A DNA stretch of 64,000 bases. Source: CAMEON01 sp045531965 (lineage in GTDB: Bacteria; Bacillota; Clostridia; Oscillospirales; CAG-272). Under the pieces are notes generated by a model. That model ran no database searches. It saw only the letters and a list, made by a program, of their open reading frames with translations, and had not been told where the DNA came from. Made by a program: the position numbers and the translations under genes. Location: assembly GCA_045531965.1 (NCBI GenBank), contig JAZSFA010000113.1:62001-126000 (forward strand). Reading direction: 5' to 3'. Below are positions 48,885 through 56,642 of the stretch, piece after piece (the first letter of the stretch is position 1; the number at the start of each line of letters is the position of its first letter).

Positions 48885-49140
48885 GGAGTACACAAGGGGC
48901 GTTGCCCCTTGACCCCCTTCAAGAACTTTCCAAAGAATTGACCAAGAGATCGAATACCCGAAAGTGCGTTGACCGCCCATGTGGTACCCCTACCCCACAT
49001 CTGTATCTTTATTGCCACTATAAAATTTATTTCGTCCAGCGAAATATACCTTAACGTGCCGCAGGCACACATCACGCCGAGCGTGCGAGGCGCATCGTTT
49101 GCGTAGCAAACATCACTCGCCGCAGGCGATCATCACTTTT
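48885..49140 (+). repeat. Composite repeat: stop-proximal hairpin and chain of small hairpins
   Basis: Starts right after TAA with GGAGTACACAAGGGGC-GTT-GCCCCTTGACCC (first hairpin), then CAAGAACTTT and GACCAAGAGATCGAATACCC. It continues as a string of small hairpins: ATTTCG-TCCAG-CGAAAT, GTGCCGCAGGCAC, TTTGCGTAGCAAA, CGCCGCAGGCG, separated by CATCAC. Similar strings occur at 52.1 and 56.4 kb. No coding frame is supported here. Confidence 0.65.
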
Positions 49141-49155
49141 TTCTGCGAGGTGCTT

Positions 49156-50496
49156 ATGATCCATCGTGAAACCCCCGATGCCCCCTACTCCCCCGAGGTA
49201 CAGGCGCGCATCCGACTCAATTCTCAACGTCTCCACGAGCCATACTATCAGCTCCCCGAGGTCTTCCAAGCCCCCGATGCCGATTGGCCGGGTGACAAAG
49301 AGGGTCGCGCCCTGTTGGCTTTTGTCAGCCACTACAAAATGACCCGTGAAAAGAATCCCGCCATGGAGCCCCTGCTCCGCGAGATGCCCAAGCACACCAA
49401 CGAATCTCTGTATTTCGGTCCCGCTGCGGGAGAGATGATCCACGAGCAACAACTTTCGGGTCACTCTTGGCTACTCCGCGGTCTTTGTGAGCATTACGAG
49501 CAGTTCAGAGATGAGTTTTCCATGAAAGCACTGATCTCTATTACCGAAGGACTGTTCCTGCCCACCAAAGGGAAGTACCACACCTATCCCGTGGATCGCG
49601 ATACCTCGGGCGGGGGTGTCAGTGGTCACTCCTGCACGGTCATGGGGAACTGGCTCCTGTCCACCGACGTGGGCTGCGCCTTTATGAGCATTGATGGACT
49701 TTCCCATGTCTACAAGCTCACAAAGGATGCTCGTGTATTGGCTCTGCTGGATGAAATGATCAAGGTATACAGCTGTATTGATAAGGTGACCCTCAAGGTA
49801 CAGACCCACTGTACCCTCACGGCAGCCCGCGGCATGCTCCGCCTTTATAACCTTACCGAGGATTCCAAGTATCTCGTGGCAGCCAAGGACATCTTTAACC
49901 TCTACGCCTTCGGCAAGGGTATGGATGCGGCTTACCAAAACCTCAACTGGTGGGGTCGTCCCGATACTTGGACCGAACCTTGTGCCATCGTGGACTCCCT
50001 TATGGTTGCTCTGGAGCTTTACAAGATCACTCGCAAGGACAGTTATCGCCGCTGTGCCGCTCGTATTTTCCATAACGGTCTGGCAACCGCTCAGCGTTCC
50101 AACGGTGGCGCGGGAACCGATGCCATCACCATTCCCGATACCCCCGGGCAGGAATCGCTGTACATGCTGGGCTATGAAGCGCCCTTCTGCTGCACCATGC
50201 GTCTTGCCGAAGGACTTTGGTACATTCACGAAAACGTAGATCTGCTCTACTACGAGATTGAGCGCAAGGAAAACGGACAGCTTTGGATTGTCCATGATGA
50301 ATTTGGACGCTATATGTGCGGCGATCTGGTGCTTTGCGAGGCATCCCTGCCCGAAGGTGTGGATACAGAGGGCTGGAAGATGCCCGAGCCTGTAGCTGAG
50401 CGCCACGGGCACAAGCTGGTTCCCTTGGTCAAGTTCTACAAGACCCCCGACAGTGTGGCAACACAGCTCAAACAGAGAATCATCTTCCAAAAATAA
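49156..50496 (+). CDS. GH127-like alpha/alpha-barrel glycoside hydrolase
   Basis: 446 residues, no signal peptide. It reads as a helical barrel (repeated W/Y-rich helices: GHSWLLRGLCEHYEQFRD, DGLSHVYKLTKDARVLALLD, DTWTEPCAIVDSLMVALELY) with paired cysteines in APFCCTMRLAEGLWYIHENV near 352-371, resembling the Cys/Glu zinc site of GH127 arabinofuranosidases. The usual C-terminal beta domain is short. Substrate unknown. The start at 49156 is preceded by GAGGTG; an upstream ATG at 49099 lies in the repeat. Followed closely by VOC and deacetylase genes. Confidence 0.6.
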   Translation: MIHRETPDAPYSPEVQARIRLNSQRLHEPYYQLPEVFQAPDADWPGDKEGRALLAFVSHYKMTREKNPAMEPLLREMPKHTNESLYFGPAAGEMIHEQQLSGHSWLLRGLCEHYEQFRDEFSMKALISITEGLFLPTKGKYHTYPVDRDTSGGGVSGHSCTVMGNWLLSTDVGCAFMSIDGLSHVYKLTKDARVLALLDEMIKVYSCIDKVTLKVQTHCTLTAARGMLRLYNLTEDSKYLVAAKDIFNLYAFGKGMDAAYQNLNWWGRPDTWTEPCAIVDSLMVALELYKITRKDSYRRCAARIFHNGLATAQRSNGGAGTDAITIPDTPGQESLYMLGYEAPFCCTMRLAEGLWYIHENVDLLYYEIERKENGQLWIVHDEFGRYMCGDLVLCEASLPEGVDTEGWKMPEPVAERHGHKLVPLVKFYKTPDSVATQLKQRIIFQK

Positions 50497-50514
50497 GTAC
50501 AAGGAGAAATCAAA

Positions 50515-50931
50515 ATGTCCAACGATATCATCAAAGGCATGGGCTTCGGTCATATGGCCGTGGGTGCCACAAATTTTGACAGATCCATGGCATTTTATCA
50601 GGCCTTGGGATGCAAGCTCTACACCCAATGGGGAGAGGGAGACAAACGGATTGTCCTTTTGGACATTGGCGACGGCAACAAGCTGGAGCTTTTCGCCAGA
50701 CCCGCCATGGTTCATACCGAGGACGGTCCCTTCATTCACCTGGCCTTTGCGGTGCAGAACGTGGACGAGGCTTACCGCCATGCGTTGTCTATTGGAGCCA
50801 CCCCCGATAAACCACCCACGGAGCTCCCCTTGGACTCCCATCCGTTGAAGATTACCCTAAGGGTTGCCTTCGTTAAAGGTCCCGACGGAGAATCTTTGGA
50901 ATTTTGCAAACAAATCATCAGTAAGTTTTAA
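50515..50931 (+). CDS. VOC-family (glyoxalase/bleomycin-resistance fold) protein
   Basis: 138 residues. Two beta-alpha-beta-beta-beta units; H13 in FGHMAVGATNFDRSMAFYQA and GDGNKLELFA in the first, FIHLAFAVQNVDEAYRHAL and VKGPDGESLEFCKQ in the second. These give the H/E metal ligands expected in the family. The reaction cannot be assigned. AAGGAGA before the ATG; 18 bases after the GH127-like gene, so co-transcribed. Confidence 0.85.
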   Translation: MSNDIIKGMGFGHMAVGATNFDRSMAFYQALGCKLYTQWGEGDKRIVLLDIGDGNKLELFARPAMVHTEDGPFIHLAFAVQNVDEAYRHALSIGATPDKPPTELPLDSHPLKITLRVAFVKGPDGESLEFCKQIISKF

Positions 50932-50951
50932 CGGGAAAGGAAGAATCTATC

Positions 50952-51986
50952 ATGAAAAAAAGTTTGATTTGGCTCACCGCCGCTCTCTTGATCCTTTGTG
51001 CGGGGTTGCTCGCCGGTTGTGATGGAAGCAAGCCCACAGAGGAGACCACGCCCGAAGTCACCGTTGCCCCCACAGACGTCCCCACCGAAACACCTACAGA
51101 GGAGGAACCCACCGTGTCTGAAACCGAGATCATCACCGAAGCCCCCACCGAAGAACCCACCGAGGCTGTCACCGAGACCCCCGAAGGCGGCATGGATCAC
51201 GGCATCGTCCGTGACGGCTCCCCCAAGAAGTATTTCACCATCCGCTTTGACGACGGTATCACCCAAGACGAAAAGGTTATGGAGATTCTCAAAAAGTACA
51301 ACGCCGATTGCTGTACCTTCTACATCAACACAGGTCTGTACGGTGCCAACTGGGCATGGGTCGGTCAGCATTTTAACCGCCCCGACGTGCCTCATCAGCG
51401 GTACAACCGAAAGGAACTGGAGTCCGGGATCTACGATGGCTTTGACGTGGAGTGCCATACCTTGACCCATCCCTCTCTCAAGAATCTTTCCGAGCGTCAG
51501 GTGACTAACGAGGTCAAGCGCGATGCCCAGAACATTGAAAGGATCTTTGGCTACGAGCCCATTGGTCTGGCGTGGCCCGGCGGTGATACCGAGTGGAACG
51601 AGCAGAACATCAAGACCATTTTGGAGACCACAAACGTCCGTTACGGCAGCTGCACCACCCGCAATACCGCGAAAGGTTTGGGCAAGTTCAGCCTGCCCCA
51701 GTATTTCATGACCTGGTATCCCACCTGCTCCTTCAGCGACGCCGACTCTATGGATCTTTTGCAGGAGTTCATTGACGCCGAATGCACCGAGGATATGCTC
51801 TTCTACGTTTGGTGCCACGGCTACGAGCTTGACCTCTTCTACACCTGGGAAAAGTTCGACCTGTTCATCAAGACCATCACCGAGGCCGCCGCAGCCGACG
51901 ATTCCATCGTCCTCGTGACCAACGCCGAGTTCTACCAGCTCTTCAAGGACGAGATCCCCGCTTGGGTCGAGGTTGAGGTGGAGTGA
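50952..51986 (+). CDS. Polysaccharide deacetylase (NodB-type) lipoprotein
   Basis: 344 residues. Lipobox LLAGC (Cys 23), a Thr/Pro/Glu linker (24-80), then a NodB-like domain: YFTIRFDDG (catalytic base and metal Asp, about 95-103), VECHTLTHPSLKNL (metal His pair), and LAWPGGDTEWNEQN. The NodB signature is somewhat divergent, so the substrate (peptidoglycan, chitin-like or other acetylated glycan) is open. GGAAAGG site; third gene of the 49.1-52.0 kb unit. Confidence 0.8.
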   Translation: MKKSLIWLTAALLILCAGLLAGCDGSKPTEETTPEVTVAPTDVPTETPTEEEPTVSETEIITEAPTEEPTEAVTETPEGGMDHGIVRDGSPKKYFTIRFDDGITQDEKVMEILKKYNADCCTFYINTGLYGANWAWVGQHFNRPDVPHQRYNRKELESGIYDGFDVECHTLTHPSLKNLSERQVTNEVKRDAQNIERIFGYEPIGLAWPGGDTEWNEQNIKTILETTNVRYGSCTTRNTAKGLGKFSLPQYFMTWYPTCSFSDADSMDLLQEFIDAECTEDMLFYVWCHGYELDLFYTWEKFDLFIKTITEAAAADDSIVLVTNAEFYQLFKDEIPAWVEVEVE

Positions 51987-52295
51987 GGAGAACGCAAGGG
52001 AGGAACCTTCTTGAAAGAAGGTTCCCCCTTGACCCCCTCCAAGAACTTTTAAAACAAAAAGCTATTGACAAAGAGATCAAACACCCGTCACTTTTTCTCG
52101 CGCCCCATGGGGCCCCTGCCCCATTTGCATATCAAATATCATTTCCCGCAGGGAAATGCACCTTATGAACCTTCCCCGTTGGGGAAGGGGGACCGCGTCA
52201 GCGGTGGATGAGGTGGCAAATCACCATTCGCCGCATAGGAATGTACCTCTAAAGCCTTCTAACGTAGGGGAGGGGCTTGCCCCTCCCGCCAAAAC
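51987..52295 (+). repeat. Composite repeat: stop-proximal hairpin plus inverted-repeat chain
   Basis: Immediately after TGA: GGAGAACGCAAGGGAGGAAC-hairpin-GTTCCCCCTTGACCCCCTC, CAAGAACTTTT, GACAAAGAGATCAAACACCC. Then TATCAAATATCATTTCCCGC-AGGGAAATG, CCTTCCCC-GTT-GGGGAAGG with CGTCAGCGGTGGATGAGGTGG, and a GGGAGGGGC/GCCCCTCCC hairpin (52267-52288). No coding frame is supported. Confidence 0.65.
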
Positions 52296-52304
52296 AAGAA
52301 TGAT

Positions 52305-52832
52305 ATGAAAAACACAAAAACACTTTTTACTTTTCTCGCGATCCTCTGCCTGCTGTCAGCTACGTTGTCCTCCTGTGCTCTTGCAGAAAGCGCGCACATT
52401 GAGGATACCAACGGAGACGCCAAGGAGCTGGCTGTCATCACCGATGCCGAAATTCAGAGCGGCGCATACAACAACACAAAGTATATGAGTTCCTCATACG
52501 TTGAGAGAAAAACTCCCAGCGGCGTCACAGGCGGGTACAGAGATGAAGACACCAACTACAGCCGTTTGACCGCCAAAAAATTCTCGGGCATACAGCTTAT
52601 CAACGTCTGCAAGGGTAACGGTGCTGACGTGACCTACACCATTGATTCCACCGTATCGAGCGGCAACTTCAAGATCGTCGTTATGGACGAAGATCATCAG
52701 ATCCTCAAGGCGGTTCCCATCGATGAAAAAGCCACCGTCACCATCCCCACCGAAAAAGGCAAGCTTTATTTCGTGGCCATCGCGGGCGAGAGCGCCGAGA
52801 TCAAGGTGGAGCTGTGGCGAACGTTGGGATAA
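52305..52832 (+). CDS. Small lipoprotein of unknown function
   Basis: 175 residues. Signal peptide with lipobox LSSC (Cys 24), then a polar region and a likely beta sandwich (ITDAEIQSGAYNNTKYMSS, FKIVVMDEDHQILKAVPIDE). Not recognised. No good ribosome site before the ATG (only AAGAAT), and a strong hairpin 17 bases upstream, so expression may be low or structure-dependent. Codon use is like neighbours. Confidence 0.6.
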   Translation: MKNTKTLFTFLAILCLLSATLSSCALAESAHIEDTNGDAKELAVITDAEIQSGAYNNTKYMSSSYVERKTPSGVTGGYRDEDTNYSRLTAKKFSGIQLINVCKGNGADVTYTIDSTVSSGNFKIVVMDEDHQILKAVPIDEKATVTIPTEKGKLYFVAIAGESAEIKVELWRTLG

Positions 52833-52944
52833 AATCGCTTATTTTCCGCAATTTACATTTTATTGAAACTTCCTGCGTGAAATCCCCCACAGAAACGTGT
52901 CTATATAGGTAGAACCCCTTATATTATTGTAAAGGAGATTTACC

Positions 52945-54066
52945 ATGAAAAAACTGATCTGTTTGTTTTTTGCCCTCTGTCTGCTTGCGCCGACTTTGTG
53001 TGGGCTTATGTCCTGCGGCGAAAAGCAGCCGAGTGATTATGTGAAAGGCACAGACGTTGTCATTGATAACGAGACGCCATATATTTATTCTGACGAGACC
53101 AAGACCTCTATTAAAGGAAATATCTGGGGTACTGAACGCACATACAGCCTGTTGGAATTCGCCGGTTTCTGCTGTGGGGCTTCGGGTCCAGAACAGGAAG
53201 CTTACTCATTCTTTGCTCATTATTTTGGCAACAAACCCGTCCGTGAACTGGTCACCGAGGAGAAAACACTATATTACACCGTCTATTCCTTATGTGATAA
53301 TGAACTCCTATATCTCTATCTTGAAAAGGACGGAGACGAATACATCTGCTCATATTGCTATCCCACGGATGGTCGTATGGATGCCGAAATGAAGGATAGG
53401 GTCTATCCCCAAGACCTGCCTACCGCCATTCTCGGTGACAAGCTCCCCTCGTACTGCTATCTAGAAAATTATACCCCCGAGGAAATTGCCCAAAAGAATG
53501 AATCAATCTGGTCGTGGTACTACAACACCTGCAATCAAATCAACATTCCTCATTCCATAAACCACGACAGAGACGGCATTGCATGTCAGAAATTCATTCG
53601 CTGTATTGAATCGGTGTCCTTTGACCTTGTACGGGACGAAAACACCTACCACGGCTACTACGTGTATGACCTCTACGTCCACGAGAACGGCGCAGGCGTG
53701 CTGTATTTTTATCATCTGTACTATAAAAATTGGCTTCAGCAATCGGCCTTCCATATCATTCAGGAGGAAACTATCCCCCTCACCGTCGAGGAGGTTGCCT
53801 CTGTGGTGGACGTCATGGTGGAGCAGGACTTCGCCCATCACCCCACGTGGAATCCTGAGGAATTCACCGGTATGGACGGAAGCAGTACGGATATTTTTGC
53901 GGTTGGTAACTTTGGCGGCGGAGGCTACGAGGAGCATCTGATCTCCATGTGGGAACCCAACGCCCGCTATCCCCACTACCACATCCGCACCGCCATTGAA
54001 GACCTTGTCCGCACCCACGTCACCGTGGAGGAAGGGCGCATTTATCGGCCGGAACTGTACGAATAA
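52945..54066 (+). CDS. Lipoprotein of unknown function
   Basis: 373 residues. Signal peptide with lipobox GLMSC (Cys 24). The mature part is rich in Tyr/Cys/Asp (FCCGASGPEQEAYSFFAHYF, YSLCDNELLYLYLEKDGDEY, YICSYCYP) and looks globular and secreted; it ends with an apparently alpha/beta domain containing GNFGGGGYEEHL. No family recognised. AAAGGAG before the ATG. Confidence 0.7.
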   Translation: MKKLICLFFALCLLAPTLCGLMSCGEKQPSDYVKGTDVVIDNETPYIYSDETKTSIKGNIWGTERTYSLLEFAGFCCGASGPEQEAYSFFAHYFGNKPVRELVTEEKTLYYTVYSLCDNELLYLYLEKDGDEYICSYCYPTDGRMDAEMKDRVYPQDLPTAILGDKLPSYCYLENYTPEEIAQKNESIWSWYYNTCNQINIPHSINHDRDGIACQKFIRCIESVSFDLVRDENTYHGYYVYDLYVHENGAGVLYFYHLYYKNWLQQSAFHIIQEETIPLTVEEVASVVDVMVEQDFAHHPTWNPEEFTGMDGSSTDIFAVGNFGGGGYEEHLISMWEPNARYPHYHIRTAIEDLVRTHVTVEEGRIYRPELYE

Positions 54067-54078
54067 GCGTTTCTCCTT

Positions 54079-54245
54079 GTAGGGGCGAACACGGTTCGCC
54101 CGTCCATACACCCCATCCATGCTTGACCCCATGCAGGCGAACGCAGTTCGCCCCTACGGGATTCACTCCCCTTTGCATAATTCGCCCCTACGGGCTTTAC
54201 ACACCCCATGCAAATTCTGCCCCCGCGGGCTTTACACATTACATC
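54079..54245. repeat. GTAGGGGCGAAC-type inverted repeats
   Basis: TGTAGGGGCGAAC-ACG-GTTCGCCC, then a spacer and GGCGAACGCAGTTCGCCCC then TACGGG, then two shorter TTCGCCCCTACGGG and TGCCCCCGCGGG copies. Outer arms (GTAGGGGCGAAC / GTTCGCCCCTAC) form an inverted repeat of about 80 bases. Similar elements are widespread in gut Clostridia. Confidence 0.6.
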
Positions 54246-54259
54246 AGAAAGGATGCCCC

Positions 54260-56221
54260 ATGGATATCAAGACCAAATACACCACCGAACAGCTGAAAAT
54301 CCTGCGTCTGCTCGCCGCCGAATATCCCTCTATTGCTCTTGCCAGCGCGACTTTGGTCAATCTCAACGCTCTGTCCAATCTCCCCAAGGGCACCGAGCAT
54401 TTCATGAGCGATCTTCACGGCGAGGCCGAGGCCTTTGAGCATATCCTCAACAACTGCTCGGGGGTCATCCGCGAGAAGGTTGATCTTTTATTCTACCGCA
54501 CCATGTCCGAGGACGAGCGCCGCACCCTCTGCACCCTCATCTACTACCCCACCGAGAAAATGGAGGAGCTGAAGATGAACGGTGTCATCAACCCCGACTG
54601 GTATCGCATCACGTTGTACCGTCTGGTGGATCTGTCCCGCTCGGTGGCCTCCAAGTACACCCGTGCCAAGGTACGGGCGGCGCTCCCCAAGGATTTCCAG
54701 TACATCATCGATGAGCTGCTCCACACCTCGGGTGAGGAGCATGACAAGCAGGCTTACTATCAGAACATCATCTCCACGGTTATCGAGGTCGGACAGGCAG
54801 AGGCCTTCATCGTGGCTCTCTGCAACCTTGTCAAGCGCATGGCGGTGGACTGCCTGCACGTGGTCGGTGACATTTACGACAGAGGCAAGCACGCCGACCG
54901 CATCATGGATATGCTTCGAGAGCATCACAACGTGGACATTCAATGGGGCAACCACGACATCGTCTGGATGGGTGCCGCCGCAGGTTCTGCCGCCTGCGTT
55001 GCCACGGTACTGAACTCGGCTCTGCAGTACAACACCCTCTCCACCATCGAAAACAGCTACGGCATCTCCCTGCGCGACCTCATCGGCTTCGCCCAGGAGA
55101 CCTACAAGGGCTGTACCTGGTTCATGCCCCGCAATCCCGACGACGCCTATTACGTCAAGAGCAGCATGGACACCCTATCCAAGGCGCACAAGGCCATTGC
55201 CATCATCATGTTCAAGCTGGAGGGACAAATCATCCGCCGTCACCCCGAGTACGGCATGGAGCATCGTCTGCTGCTTGATAAGATCGACTACGAAAACAAC
55301 ACGGTGACCATCGGCGGAGAGGTCTATCCCCTCAATGACGGTCACTTCCCCACCATAGATCCCGCCGATCCCTACAAGCTGTCCCCTGCAGAAGAATCCC
55401 TCATGGCATCTCTGACCCACGCCTTCCGTCACAGCAAGGGTCTGCGCCGTCACATTGACTTCTTCTACACCAACGGCTCCCTTTACAAGATCTTCAACGG
55501 CAATCTTCTGTTCCACGGGTGCATCCCCATGAACACCGACGGCAGCTTTGAGGCAGTCAAAACCCACGACGGTCAGATGCTTTCGGGGCGTGCCTATATG
55601 GACTATTGCGATAAGACCGCACGCGCCGCCTTCTACAACGGAGAGCAGAGCGCTTTGGACTTTATGTACTACCTCTGGTGCGGCAAACAGAGCCCTCTCT
55701 TTGGCAGAGCTCAAATGACCACCTTTGAGCGGTATTTCGTGGCTGACCGCAAGACCTGGGCTGAGGACAAAAACGCCTACTACGGTCTGGTGGAGGACTA
55801 TAGCCATGCCTGTGCTATTCTTCGCGAGTTTGGCCTTGATCCCGCCACCGCCCATATCATCAACGGTCACGTGCCGATCAGGGCTGCCATCGGTGAGCCT
55901 CCCGTCAAAGCAGGCGGGCGCTACATCCGCATTGACGGCGGTTTCTGCCGCGCGTATCACGATAAGACAGGTATTGCGGGCTATACCCTCATTTACACAT
56001 CCAAGGGTCTCCGTCTTGTGTCACATAGCCCCTTTGAAGGCAAGAATGCCGCCGTGCGTGAAAACCGCGACATCCTCGCCACCAACGATGTGATTTTCGA
56101 GATGATGCCTCAGCGAATGTACGTCCGCGACACCGACGCAGGCAAGCGCATCCAAGATCGCATGGACGATCTCCGCGCCCTTCTTGACGCTTATCGCGAA
56201 GGCGTTGTATCGCCGGACTAA
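54260..56221 (+). CDS. fbp: Fructose-1,6-bisphosphatase, class III
   Basis: 653 residues, length and motifs of the Firmicute FBPase III, a metallophosphatase unrelated to class I. HFMSDLHGEAEAFEHIL (about 48-64), LHVVGDIYDRGKHADRIMD (about 198-216), DIQWGNHDIVWMGAAAG (about 226-242), and INGHVPIRAAIGEPPVKAGG near 532-551 hold the metal ligands. Gluconeogenic: makes fructose-6-phosphate, the precursor used by GlmS downstream. The start at 54260 follows AAAGGA by 8 bases; the frame is open upstream through repeats. Confidence 0.95.
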   Translation: MDIKTKYTTEQLKILRLLAAEYPSIALASATLVNLNALSNLPKGTEHFMSDLHGEAEAFEHILNNCSGVIREKVDLLFYRTMSEDERRTLCTLIYYPTEKMEELKMNGVINPDWYRITLYRLVDLSRSVASKYTRAKVRAALPKDFQYIIDELLHTSGEEHDKQAYYQNIISTVIEVGQAEAFIVALCNLVKRMAVDCLHVVGDIYDRGKHADRIMDMLREHHNVDIQWGNHDIVWMGAAAGSAACVATVLNSALQYNTLSTIENSYGISLRDLIGFAQETYKGCTWFMPRNPDDAYYVKSSMDTLSKAHKAIAIIMFKLEGQIIRRHPEYGMEHRLLLDKIDYENNTVTIGGEVYPLNDGHFPTIDPADPYKLSPAEESLMASLTHAFRHSKGLRRHIDFFYTNGSLYKIFNGNLLFHGCIPMNTDGSFEAVKTHDGQMLSGRAYMDYCDKTARAAFYNGEQSALDFMYYLWCGKQSPLFGRAQMTTFERYFVADRKTWAEDKNAYYGLVEDYSHACAILREFGLDPATAHIINGHVPIRAAIGEPPVKAGGRYIRIDGGFCRAYHDKTGIAGYTLIYTSKGLRLVSHSPFEGKNAAVRENRDILATNDVIFEMMPQRMYVRDTDAGKRIQDRMDDLRALLDAYREGVVSPD

Positions 56222-56600
56222 AGGGATATACAAGGGAGGAACCTTCTTGAAAGAAGGTTCCCCCTTGACCCCCTCCAAGAACTTTTAGAAAAAAAGATTT
56301 TGCCGGGTGATCGAACACCCAAAAAGAGAGCGTGATGGTTGATCCGCCGAGGATCGTTCACATCACAGAGAGAACGCCATTAACTGCCCCATTCGTATAT
56401 CAAATATCATTTCCCGCAGGGAAATGTACCTTTGATGCCTTCCCCAGTGGGGGAAGGTGCCGTCCAGCCCTACGGCGGGCGGCGGATGAGGTGGTTGAAT
56501 GTTTTGCAAAGCAAAACACACCTTATCAACAAATCATTTTCCACAGGGAAATGTACCCTCATACTGCATTTTCATTCTGCGTTTTGTATGACCAACCTCC
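56222..56600 (+). repeat. Composite repeat after fbp
   Basis: Right after TAA: AGGGATATACAAGGGAGGAAC-hairpin-GGTTCCCCCTTGACCCCCTC, CAAGAACTTTT, GATCGAACACCC; then TATCAAATATCATTTCCCGC-AGGGAAATG, CTTCCCCAGTGGGGGAAG, GGCGGGCGGCGGATGAGGTGG; TTTTGCAAAGCAAAA; and a further TTCCACAGGGAAATG. The nearest relative is 51987-52295. No glmS ribozyme was recognised in this region before glmS. Confidence 0.65.
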
Positions 56601-56642
56601 CTTTCGTCACATACTATGGTACGAGAAAGTGAGGTACACCAT

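Noticed and set aside
48980..49140. Possible CRISPR or tRNA cluster in the hairpin chain
   Set aside because: Hairpins are short and unequal, with no constant repeat-spacer period and no cloverleaf or TTCGA arm.
49471..50841. 456-codon minus-strand frame opposite the GH127-like and VOC genes
   Set aside because: Long only because of the codon bias of the plus-strand genes; no ribosome site and no recognisable motif.
54119..54259. N-terminal extension of Fbp
   Set aside because: Runs through the GTAGGGGCGAAC repeats; the family starts at the MDIKTKY region and AAAGGA fits it.
56222..56642. glmS ribozyme upstream of glmS
   Set aside because: I looked for its conserved core and did not find it; the region is filled by dispersed repeats.
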